A program made the translations under genes and the position numbers. Below, in pieces: positions 1-6,470 of a DNA stretch of 9,943 bases. Every line of letters starts with the position of its first letter. Positions within the stretch are counted from its first letter, which is position 1. Source of the DNA: an uncultured Eubacteriales bacterium (GTDB lineage: Bacteria; Bacillota; Clostridia; Tissierellales; Peptoniphilaceae); NCBI GenBank assembly GCA_900539725.1, contig UQDI01000036.1, forward strand, positions 1 through 9,943. Reading direction: 5' to 3'. Below the pieces are notes generated by a model. The model had not been told where the DNA came from, ran no database searches, and saw only the letters and a program-made list of their open reading frames with translations.

Positions 1-16
1 ATTTAATAGAAATAAG

Positions 17-44
17 CAAACCCAGGAAAAAATTCCTGGGTTTG
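17..44. terminator. Hairpin, likely terminator of the ATPase transcript
   Basis: A perfect 12-bp stem (17-28 with 33-44) closes an AAAA loop. Read on the minus strand it is followed by a moderately U-rich stretch (CTTATTTCTATT), so it fits as the end of the ATPase transcript. On the plus strand it is followed by TCTTCAGTC, a weaker tail. The U tract is imperfect either way. Confidence 0.6.
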
Positions 45-55
45 TCTTCAGTCTG

Positions 56-94
56 ATGCTAGCTAAATTAATTTAGCTAGCATTTTTATTTCTT
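56..94 (+). terminator. Perfect 28-bp palindrome with T-rich tail (terminator of an off-window gene)
   Basis: Positions 56-83 are a perfect palindrome with 14-bp arms (arm ATGCTAGCTAAATT), followed on the plus strand by TTTTATTTCTT. This suits a rho-independent terminator for a plus-strand gene left of the window. With the hairpin at 17-44 it would make a two-way terminator between convergent genes. The upstream gene is not visible. Confidence 0.5.
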
Positions 95-137
95 CTAACT
101 CATTGTAAACGTCTATATCAAGCCATTATATAAATCA

Positions 138-206
138 ATCCGTGTATTTGGCGCATTTTTATCCAAGTGTTTGGCACATTTTCATTCATGTAAATGGCAA
201 ATTAGC
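138..206. repeat. Left array of 23-bp tandem repeats (3 units)
   Basis: Three head-to-tail units of exactly 23 bp lie at 138-160, 161-183 and 184-206. Each begins ATCC (ATTC in the third), has TGGC at unit positions 12-15 and, in the first two, ends in a T run. The third is degenerate at its end (AATTAGC) and its last base is also the last base of the ATPase TAG stop codon on the minus strand. Units match the right array at 1534-1648 in sequence, phase and orientation. There are no spacers between units, so this is not a CRISPR array. Confidence 0.9.
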
Positions 207-1477
207 TATGGCCTTAAAGATGTTATAGGCACCACATATACGCCATCTTTTCTTCTATACGCAAAAGGTGCTTGCGCGCACAAAACCATCATAAAAGATG
301 CCTCTCTCATACTATTAGTATCAATAAGCTCAGACAAAGCCTTAAGCGTTTCGGCTCCCTCCTCAATAAGCTTGTCGACGCCCAATTTTATCTCCACAAG
401 ACCATAAGCACCATTCCTCAAGTGAATGACAGCATCACACTCAAGTCCGCTCTTGTCCCTATAGTGATAAACATTGCCATCTAAAAGCTCTGAATATACC
501 CTTAAATCACGAACACATAAGTTTTCGAACAAAAATCCCATAGTATTTAAATCGTGAGTTAAGTCCTTCGGGCCAATACCCAAAGCAGCCGCAGCGATGG
601 ATGGATCTATAAAATACCTAGTGTCCGTCGTGCGAATGGCTGTCTTCGAACGAATATTCGGGTTCCACGCAGGAGCATCCTCGATCACAAATATCTTCTT
701 TAGCGCATCGATGTACGAATAAAGCGTCGTTTGATCAAAAGTGTCAGCCTGATTAGCTAGCATATCTGCCCTTATAGTCTCAAGTGCTGCCTGTGATCCA
801 ACGTGTCTTGCATAAGACTTAAGCAGCCTCTTTGCCTTCTCTGCGTCTCTCTTTACAGAATCAACCCTGCTTATATCATTTTGAACAACTGCTTCGTAGT
901 AGTCAATCGCTTGAAATAAAGCAGCCTTCTCACCTAGACCTATAGCCCTAGGCCAACCGCCTCTACATATCAAAAATGCAATCTCATCCAAAGTTTTACT
1001 ATTTACAGAAGAAATATCTTCCCCTTTAAAAAGATCACTCAAAGAAACAGATCCATCCGAGTCTTTCGACTCATATAAGCTCATGGTTCTCATGTAAAGC
1101 CTAGATATCCTACCAGTTCCAGTATGCATAGACGCATCAAACTCAGCTGGTACAGCAGAACCAGTCAATATAAACTGACCGAAGTCATCCCTTTGATCGA
1201 CCTCATAACGAACAGCATTCCACAAGTTTGGTGCAAGCTGCCACTCGTCAATTAGCCTTGGCACCTCTCCTTCGAGTAAAGCACTCGGGTTAAGCTCAGC
1301 CATCTGCTGATATTGCTTAGTCATATCTGGTTTATCTATAGCAATAAAGCTCTTAGCAATTTGCTTGGCAGTCGTAGTTTTACCACACCACTTGGGCCCT
1401 TCTAAAAGTATAGCTCCCTTTGCTTTAAGTCTTTCGTCAAGTAATTTATCAGTAATTCTAGGTAAATAATTCTTCAT
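206..1477 (-). CDS. AAA_14/DUF4143-family ATPase with C-terminal nuclease-like domain
   Basis: This 423-residue protein has the full architecture of the AAA_14-DUF4143 family. Seen in the sequence: Walker A GPKWCGKT at residues 27-34, Walker B RLIDEWQ at 74-80, LTGSA at 104-108, a GTGRI stretch at 121-125 that often supplies the arginine finger, then the DUF4143 part. The C-terminus carries ECDAVI (346-351) and LVEIKLG (360-366), the E-x-D and E-x-K pattern of a PD-(D/E)XK fold. The family is widespread and poorly characterised; members are sometimes linked to mobile or defence genes, but no function is established here. The start at 1477 is chosen because AGAGGTG lies 8 bases upstream and a consensus promoter sits at 1500-1528. 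The reading frame continues upstream to 1585 only by running through the promoter and two repeats. The gene is alone in its transcription unit and bounded on both sides by 23-bp repeats. Confidence 0.92.
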   Translation of the reverse strand: MKNYLPRITDKLLDERLKAKGAILLEGPKWCGKTTTAKQIAKSFIAIDKPDMTKQYQQMAELNPSALLEGEVPRLIDEWQLAPNLWNAVRYEVDQRDDFGQFILTGSAVPAEFDASMHTGTGRISRLYMRTMSLYESKDSDGSVSLSDLFKGEDISSVNSKTLDEIAFLICRGGWPRAIGLGEKAALFQAIDYYEAVVQNDISRVDSVKRDAEKAKRLLKSYARHVGSQAALETIRADMLANQADTFDQTTLYSYIDALKKIFVIEDAPAWNPNIRSKTAIRTTDTRYFIDPSIAAAALGIGPKDLTHDLNTMGFLFENLCVRDLRVYSELLDGNVYHYRDKSGLECDAVIHLRNGAYGLVEIKLGVDKLIEEGAETLKALSELIDTNSMREASFMMVLCAQAPFAYRRKDGVYVVPITSLRP

Positions 1478-1499
1478 GAGCGTCTCACCTCTTACGCTT

Positions 1500-1528
1500 A
1501 TAATAGCACATATATACACATTTGTCAA
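1500..1528 (-). promoter_or_regulatory. Promoter of the ATPase gene
   Basis: On the minus strand a consensus -35 box TTGACA (1523-1528) is separated by exactly 17 bp from TATTAT (1500-1505). The predicted start near 1493 leaves a leader of only about 16 bases, with the AGAGGTG ribosome site (1486-1492) at its very 5' end. The nearest 23-bp repeat begins 5 bp upstream of the -35 box, so a factor bound there could touch RNA polymerase. Confidence 0.75.
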
Positions 1529-1533
1529 TATTA

Positions 1534-1648
1534 ATCCGTGTAAATGGCACATTTTTATCCAAGTGTTTGGCGCGTTTTTATCCATGTAAATGGCGCGTTT
1601 TTATCCGTGTATTTGGCACGTTTTTATCCGTGTATTTGGCATTTTACA
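1534..1648. repeat. Right array of 23-bp tandem repeats (5 units)
   Basis: Five head-to-tail units of exactly 23 bp lie at 1534-1556, 1557-1579, 1580-1602, 1603-1625 and 1626-1648. All start ATCC, have GT at unit positions 7-8 and TGGC at 12-15; the first four end in TTTTT. The fifth diverges in its last eight bases (ATTTTACA) and abuts the sortase terminator. A weak dyad (GTG, 7 bases, CAC) is visible in several units. They lie directly upstream of the ATPase promoter, like iterons or an operator array. Confidence 0.92.
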
Positions 1649-1681
1649 TAAAATAGATGCCACTCATTACGAAGTGGCATC
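1649..1681 (-). terminator. Terminator of the adhesin-sortase operon
   Basis: A 9-bp perfect stem (GATGCCACT at 1656-1664 with AGTGGCATC at 1673-1681) closes an 8-base loop. On the minus strand it is followed by TATTTTAT. It starts 13 bases after the sortase stop codon, and its T tract runs into the last unit of the right repeat array. Confidence 0.8.
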
Positions 1682-1694
1682 CATTATCATAAAT

Positions 1695-2549
1695 CTATTT
1701 AATTTCAATCGCGTGTATAGCGAGCCTGTCGTCAACGTCCGAGCACGTCGATAGCGTAAGCATCTTGAACTCGCCCTCAGGCATCTGTTTTTGAAGAAGG
1801 TTCTTCTCTTTAATCCTTTCAAGAAGCGCCTCGTACGCCTCGTCCGAGTAGCTTGGGCTTCTGTAATCCTCATAAGCGCCCGCAGTGTAGACCGCAACGA
1901 CCTCGTAGACGTGCCTTTCCTCAAGCGTATCCACGATGATGTATGGATGAGCCTTGACGAAGTCCTCGTCCTTTAGCTTGTCCAAATCGTGAAAGATGTG
2001 GCCCGAGCGCACATTGTGACCGTATATGATGCTGTTAAAGTCCGTAAAGTCACCAGCATTGCGCGCGTCCATAAAAACCGCACCTAAAAGATTGTACTCG
2101 TCCTTGTAGCCGTGATTAAGGTAAAACGTATTGTCCGTGCCTTGCACAATCGGAAAATCAATCTCAGTCCCATCAACAATGATGCGGCCGATGATGTGCT
2201 TGTACTTCTTGGCAAGAGCATTAATCAGCTCCTTCGGCGTCTTCCCCGCCTTCACCCCAGCGAGGCTCCCATCCTTTTCCGTGCCACTTTCTTCGTCAAT
2301 AGCATCGTAGCTCTCTTTTAGCTTATCCGCCACGCTCATGGTCTCAACGCCATCAAGATTATCATCATTATCATTATCTTTGAGAATGGCCTCCAGCTCA
2401 TCGCGAGTCTCCTTCGCTTCGTCCAAGTACTCATCTTGACTAGCTTTGAAGTCTCTCTCACTCTTGTAATAGCTAGCAATCTTGTAAATGGAGAAGGCAA
2501 TGACGATGACTAAAATCGCTTCAAGCAATAGAATTACTTTCTTCTTCAA
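1695..2549 (-). CDS. Class B sortase, probably dedicated to the adjacent adhesin
   Basis: This 284-residue membrane-anchored transpeptidase should join the C-terminal sorting signal of a surface protein to the cell wall. It has an N-terminal membrane helix (about residues 4-20), a charged stalk (about 29-100), then the sortase domain. The catalytic triad is visible: His178 in YGHN, Cys269 in TLSTC and Arg275 in DDR. Class B is indicated by the long segment between the His and Cys strands (YRSPSYSDEAYEALLERIK) and by GRIIVDGTEIDFPIVQ. The start codon is TTG: AGGAG lies 9 bases upstream (2559-2563), an in-frame stop lies just above it, and no ATG is near. It begins 21 bases after the adhesin stop codon with no terminator between, so the two are probably one transcript. 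Part of the gene is much more GC-rich than the adhesin (60% at 2221-2280). Confidence 0.95.
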   Translation of the reverse strand: MKKKVILLLEAILVIVIAFSIYKIASYYKSERDFKASQDEYLDEAKETRDELEAILKDNDNDDNLDGVETMSVADKLKESYDAIDEESGTEKDGSLAGVKAGKTPKELINALAKKYKHIIGRIIVDGTEIDFPIVQGTDNTFYLNHGYKDEYNLLGAVFMDARNAGDFTDFNSIIYGHNVRSGHIFHDLDKLKDEDFVKAHPYIIVDTLEERHVYEVVAVYTAGAYEDYRSPSYSDEAYEALLERIKEKNLLQKQMPEGEFKMLTLSTCSDVDDRLAIHAIEIK

Positions 2550-2570
2550 ATCCTTCAGCTCCTAAGCTTA

Positions 2571-5500
2571 TTATTTATTTTTCTTTTTCTTCTTATCTTC
2601 TAAAGCAGCAAGTAAAGCTGTGCCTAGACCAGCTAGACCAAGGTAACCAGCAGCGCCTGCAACGCCAGTTTGAGGTGCCTTTGAGTAATCTTCTTTGCCC
2701 TCATGTTTATGAGTAGTATCATTTGATCTGTCAGCTTCGTCGTCTTCTTCTTTTTCAATTACTACTTCTTTTTCTTCTTCCTTAGCTTCTTCAACAGGAG
2801 TTTCTTCAGGTGTTTCCTCTTCTTTTGGCTCTTCAGTTTTTGGTTCTTCCTTTGGTGCTGGTTTTTCTTCTTCATGCTTAGGTGCTGGTTCTTCTTTTGG
2901 TTCTTCTACTGGAGTTTCTTCTGGTGTTGGTATTGGATCTGGTTTTTCTTCCTCGTAAATTATAGGAGTAATAGGTTTTTTAGGATCTGGTTGTTCTTCT
3001 GGTTGTTCTGGTTGTTCTTTCGGATCTTCCTTAGGGTCTTCTTTTGGATCTTCTTTTGTTTGTTCTTTTTGTGTTTTAGTATAAATATAAGTTTTTTCTA
3101 GAGTTTTTCCTGGTACATAGTTTGTATATGTTTCTTCAGATTCATCATTTTGTAGCTTAATTTCTGTAGCTTCTTTAAATGTGTAGCCTTCTTCATCTCT
3201 TTGCTTTGTGCTAACAGCTTCAGAGCTAAATCCTTCAAATGGATCTTGACCATCTTCTGGTAAATTTACAGTCTTATCTGTTGAAATAACATTTCCATCC
3301 TTATCTACTGTCTTGTAGATGTGGTGTTCGATAAATCTTCCTGGTTGTTTTACATATTCATATGTTACAGATAAGTTTTTATCTTCAACGTAGTTTCCAG
3401 GTATTACTGATTTTTTATCGTCGCTGATTTTTACTTCTTCTGAACCTTCATCCGCAGTTACTTTATCTAGTACATATCCTGCTTTATCAACTTTTGCTGA
3501 TTTGTAGGATTCATCCTTTGTACCTTTTAATGATTTACCAGGTTCTGTTATAGGTTCGCCAACTACATTTCCTTCAAAGTCTAGTGTTTTATATACATGA
3601 GTTTCTTTAAAGGAGCCTTTTTTAGCTACTGGTTCTTCTTTTGTTTTTGTATAGATATAAGTTTTTTCTAGAGTTTTTCCTGGTACATAGTTTGTGTATG
3701 TTTTGTCAGAATCATCATTTTGTAACTTAATTTCTGTAGCTTCTTTGAATGTGTAGCCTTCTTCAGCTCTTTGTTTTGTATTAACAGCTTCTGAGCTATA
3801 ACCTTCAAATGGATCTTGACCATCTTCTGGTAAATTTACAGTCTTATCTGTTGTTAATACATTTCCTTCTTTATCTACTGTTTTGTAGATATGGTGTTCT
3901 ACAAATCTTCCTGGGCGTCTTACATATTCATATGTTACAGATAAGTTTTTATCTTCAACGTAGTTTCCAGGTATTACTGATTTTTTATCGTCACTAATTT
4001 TTACTTCTTCTGAACCTTCATCCGCAGTTACTTTATCTAGTACATAGCCTGCTTTATCAACTTTTGAGGAATCATAAGTTTCATCTTTTTTACCTTCTGA
4101 TGATTTTCCTGGTTTTGTTATAGGTTCACCAACTACATTTCCTTCAAAGTCTAGTGTTTTATATACATGAGTTTCTTTGAAGTAGCCGTTTTTAATATCA
4201 TTTTCGTAAATATAAGTTACTTCTTTTATTTTACCTACTTCGAAGTTACCTTTTGTTATTTCTCCTTTATCATTATAAGCTGGATCATTTTTTGGTGCAT
4301 TATCTCCTTCACCAACTTTTACAAAGTGATATCCTGGTATGTCATTTTTGTCTGTGTAATAGTATTCGTCAGCTGTACCTGATACGGTTGCTCCTGGAAT
4401 TTCAAATCTACTTTTTTCTGTTCCATTTTCTTTAGTTATATAAATATGATGTTCTTTAAAATATCCTAAAGTTTCTTTTTCACCTTCAGAATCCGTACTA
4501 TTTTCTTGAACAGTATATGTGTTATCTAAGAATAAACTTGCTTCCCCATCACCATATAAAGTTCCATTAGAGTATAGTTCAGTATATTTGCCATCAATTT
4601 TATTGGCATGACCTTTAACTACAACTACATAAGGGCTATCAATCTTATTTCCACCTCCAAAGTTCATAATAAACATAGGTTCACCTTTGAAGTTTCGGAA
4701 TCCACCTTCAACATTTGTTGCTAGTTGAGCTCCTTCTGGATTTTCAATTACAGCATCTGGTAATTTTTTACCCTTAGGAAGTTTTTTAACTTCAATTTTA
4801 GTATTACCATCGTCTTTAAAATCAACGCTTCTTGGCTTACCTGCATCATGAGGACTTGAAAGTAGGAACCCAACTTTACCCCACTCTCTACCATTTTGAT
4901 CATTAGTAGAGGATGTATTAATTTCTTTTGATTCTGGATTTAAATAAAATACTTGAGTAAACTCACCAGTCTCAGGGTTAAATTCTGTAAATTGACTCCT
5001 ACCATTAACATTTTCACTAGTTTCAGCATGGTATAATTTACCAAAATCAACATTAATATCTTTCTCAGCTTTTGCTTTCTCGCCAACGTTAATTTTGAAA
5101 GTTTGATTTCCAGAATTTTGTACAACTTCTTTGTTTTCTTGAGCTGAGTTTATAATGTAAACTCTGGCATATTTCAAATCTTCTATATCTTTTGTAAAAG
5201 TATATTGGATAGTTTGTCTGTCTATTCTTTTAGCATTTGCAATTATTTTATCACCAAATTTAACTGGTAGGGCATAATCTGTATCTGGTTCGAGACCCTT
5301 TAAGCTCATGTTATCAGACAATTTTACTGTAAATGTGTCGCCTTCTTTAGTTCCTTCTGGTGTTGTAAAAGATACACCCCATGTTAGTTGTTCACCAAGT
5401 CCTGCATCTAAGGTTCCAGGTGTAGTAGTGTTTTCTGTACGAATACTAACTCTAGGGTTTATAATATCATTTGAAATATCCTTCCCTTCTTTTGTTTTAT

Positions 5501-6062
5501 CAGTAGCTTCAGCTGTTTCTTCTCCTTGTCCAACTGCTTCTCCTACATTTTCTTCAGAAAGACCTAACACGTTTGAAACAAGTTCTGCATCTTCTATATT
5601 TATACCGTCTTCTTCATTTTCTTCTTCCTGAAGAGCGTTATATTCGTCCAAAGTTACAAGCTTCTTTTCAGTTTCTTCTTCATCTTCTTCAGTCATTTCT
5701 TCAGCACTTTCTTCTTCAGTTTCTTCTTTTGTTTCAGCTGCAGTAACTGCTTCTTTCTCTTCTTCTTCAGATACTTGTAAAGCATTTTCTTCTTCAACTA
5801 TTTCTTCAGCTTGTTCTTGTTCTTCAACTACTTCTGTTTCTTCTGGCAATACTGCCTCTTCTTTTATTTCTTCTTCTTCAGCTTCCATCACCACTGCTTG
5901 TGGCTCTCTCACTTCTTCTGCATGAGCTACGCTTGGTGATACTAATACTGTGTAGCCAAGTATACATGATACTAAGCCCACTGCTAGCTTTTTCATGCCA
6001 TAGCGTGGTGTCTTGCTGCTTTTAATCTTCTTTTCTTCGATGTAATCATTTAATTTTTGCAT
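2571..6062 (-). CDS. Wall-anchored Clf/Sdr-like (MSCRAMM) adhesin with MucBP-like repeats
   Basis: This 1163-residue surface protein is expected to bind a host ligand and be fixed to peptidoglycan. In order: a YSIRK-like signal peptide (RYGMKKLAVG at 20-29, likely cleavage after AHA at 46-48); a very Glu-rich stalk (49 to about 200); an N2-like domain (about 205-335) with YTFTKD at 287-292, recalling the TYTFTDYVD latch target of ClfA and SdrG; an N3-like domain (about 336-530) with TQVFYLNP and SPYVVVVKGH, as in SdrG_C_C; five MucBP-like modules (533-625, 626-717, 718-807, 816-907, 908-997); a Pro/Glu/Lys wall-spanning region with three KEDP units; then APQTG at 1129-1133, a hydrophobic helix and a Lys-rich tail. 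Residues 626-807 and 816-997 are 89% identical. The start has GGGAGGAG 7 bases upstream. The family assignment rests on recalled motifs; the ligand is unknown. Confidence 0.93.
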   Translation of the reverse strand: MQKLNDYIEEKKIKSSKTPRYGMKKLAVGLVSCILGYTVLVSPSVAHAEEVREPQAVVMEAEEEEIKEEAVLPEETEVVEEQEQAEEIVEEENALQVSEEEEKEAVTAAETKEETEEESAEEMTEEDEEETEKKLVTLDEYNALQEEENEEDGINIEDAELVSNVLGLSEENVGEAVGQGEETAEATDKTKEGKDISNDIINPRVSIRTENTTTPGTLDAGLGEQLTWGVSFTTPEGTKEGDTFTVKLSDNMSLKGLEPDTDYALPVKFGDKIIANAKRIDRQTIQYTFTKDIEDLKYARVYIINSAQENKEVVQNSGNQTFKINVGEKAKAEKDINVDFGKLYHAETSENVNGRSQFTEFNPETGEFTQVFYLNPESKEINTSSTNDQNGREWGKVGFLLSSPHDAGKPRSVDFKDDGNTKIEVKKLPKGKKLPDAVIENPEGAQLATNVEGGFRNFKGEPMFIMNFGGGNKIDSPYVVVVKGHANKIDGKYTELYSNGTLYGDGEASLFLDNTYTVQENSTDSEGEKETLGYFKEHHIYITKENGTEKSRFEIPGATVSGTADEYYYTDKNDIPGYHFVKVGEGDNAPKNDPAYNDKGEITKGNFEVGKIKEVTYIYENDIKNGYFKETHVYKTLDFEGNVVGEPITKPGKSSEGKKDETYDSSKVDKAGYVLDKVTADEGSEEVKISDDKKSVIPGNYVEDKNLSVTYEYVRRPGRFVEHHIYKTVDKEGNVLTTDKTVNLPEDGQDPFEGYSSEAVNTKQRAEEGYTFKEATEIKLQNDDSDKTYTNYVPGKTLEKTYIYTKTKEEPVAKKGSFKETHVYKTLDFEGNVVGEPITEPGKSLKGTKDESYKSAKVDKAGYVLDKVTADEGSEEVKISDDKKSVIPGNYVEDKNLSVTYEYVKQPGRFIEHHIYKTVDKDGNVISTDKTVNLPEDGQDPFEGFSSEAVSTKQRDEEGYTFKEATEIKLQNDESEETYTNYVPGKTLEKTYIYTKTQKEQTKEDPKEDPKEDPKEQPEQPEEQPDPKKPITPIIYEEEKPDPIPTPEETPVEEPKEEPAPKHEEEKPAPKEEPKTEEPKEEETPEETPVEEAKEEEKEVVIEKEEDDEADRSNDTTHKHEGKEDYSKAPQTGVAGAAGYLGLAGLGTALLAALEDKKKKKNK
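3071..3622 (-). repeat. Large tandem repeat inside the adhesin gene, copy 2 (C-terminal)
   Basis: This segment encodes residues 816-997, two MucBP-like modules. It repeats the segment at 3641-4192 at an offset of 570 bp (190 codons): 182 residues plus an 8-residue linker. Twenty of 182 residues differ between copies, and 47 residues starting VDKAGYVLDK are identical. Confidence 0.9.
3641..4192 (-). repeat. Large tandem repeat inside the adhesin gene, copy 1 (N-terminal)
   Basis: This segment encodes residues 626-807, the partner of the copy at 3071-3622. The repeat unit is a pair of modules, one beginning G(Y/S)FKETHVYK and one beginning GRF(V/I)EHHIYK. The duplication therefore copied a pre-existing pair. 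The single module at 533-625 lies outside it and is more diverged. Confidence 0.9.
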
Positions 6063-6085
6063 AACACTTCTCCTCCCTTTAATTT

Positions 6086-6123
6086 ATAAGTCCTTTGAGC
6101 GCGCCTTACGTGACTTATCACGT
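6086..6123 (-). promoter_or_regulatory. Overlapping inverted repeats in the adhesin 5' leader
   Basis: Two inverted repeats share bases. ACGTGA (6108-6113) pairs with TCACGT (6118-6123) around a 4-base loop. ATAAGTC (6086-6092) pairs with GACTTAT (6112-6118) around a 19-base loop. The two pairings exclude each other, and the second ends 9 bases from the ribosome site at 6070-6077. An operator is equally possible; function is inference. Confidence 0.35.
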
Positions 6124-6177
6124 CCTCTTAACAAATATAAAATTAAATTTTATTCACTCACGGCACAATTGATACCC

Positions 6178-6207
6178 ATTATAACAAAAATAACAACAAA
6201 ATTGCAA
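6178..6207 (-). promoter_or_regulatory. Promoter of the adhesin-sortase operon
   Basis: On the minus strand TTGCAA (6202-6207) is followed after 18 bp by a perfect TATAAT (6178-6183). The predicted start is near 6171, giving a leader of about 110 bases that contains the inverted repeats at 6086-6123. Confidence 0.55.
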
Positions 6208-6431
6208 TAATTTTTTTTAAAATTTCAAAAATATTTTATCATTTAAGCCTAAAGTATTATTTTGACCCTCTCATTTCGTGATTGTGCTCACATCTTCGCC
6301 TGTATCATTGATTGTATTGATAGATTTTTATCTATATATTAAATTTTATGAATGATTGTTTTTAAAATAATTGTTTCATTTCTTTCGTTTTTCGAAATAT
6401 GTTCTTGCGCCCCTATACCATAGTCATGTGC
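6208..6431. other. AT-rich spacer with no gene seen
   Basis: Between the adhesin promoter and the MATE terminator I see no reading frame of useful length on either strand, no RNA gene and no clear promoter. The only structure noted is a weak 6-bp hairpin (ATAGAT, TTTT, ATCTAT at 6320-6335). Confidence 0.5.
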
Positions 6432-6433
6432 AT

Positions 6434-6460
6434 AAAAAAAGAGCAGCTCACACTGCTCTT
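6434..6460 (-). terminator. Terminator of the MATE transporter gene
   Basis: An 8-bp perfect stem (AAGAGCAG at 6439-6446 with CTGCTCTT at 6453-6460) has a 6-base loop. On the minus strand a run of seven T begins in the last two stem bases. It starts 10 bases after the stop codon and is a textbook rho-independent terminator. Confidence 0.88.
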
Positions 6461-6470
6461 ACAAATACAT

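Noticed and set aside
1478..1585. 36-residue N-terminal extension of the ATPase
   Set aside because: It would be translated from the promoter and repeat units, has no ribosome site, and lies upstream of the predicted transcription start.
138..1648. CRISPR array or transposon with terminal inverted repeats
   Set aside because: Units are contiguous without spacers, and all eight point the same way. No cas gene or transposase is present, and I could not find a convincing target-site duplication outside 138 or 1648.
2874..3101. Plus-strand reading frame rich in Phe and Trp
   Set aside because: It is the antisense shadow of the Pro/Glu/Lys-rich wall-spanning region; its composition follows from the GAA/AAA/CCA codons opposite.
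5308..5631. Plus-strand frame of 107 codons
   Set aside because: It is the antisense shadow of the adhesin's acidic stalk and N2 region, Ser-rich because of TCT/TCA opposite Glu codons, with no ribosome site.
6320..6335. Hairpin in the long spacer upstream of the adhesin
   Set aside because: The 6-bp stem is all A/T except one pair, has no T run beyond the loop, and fits no nearby transcript end.
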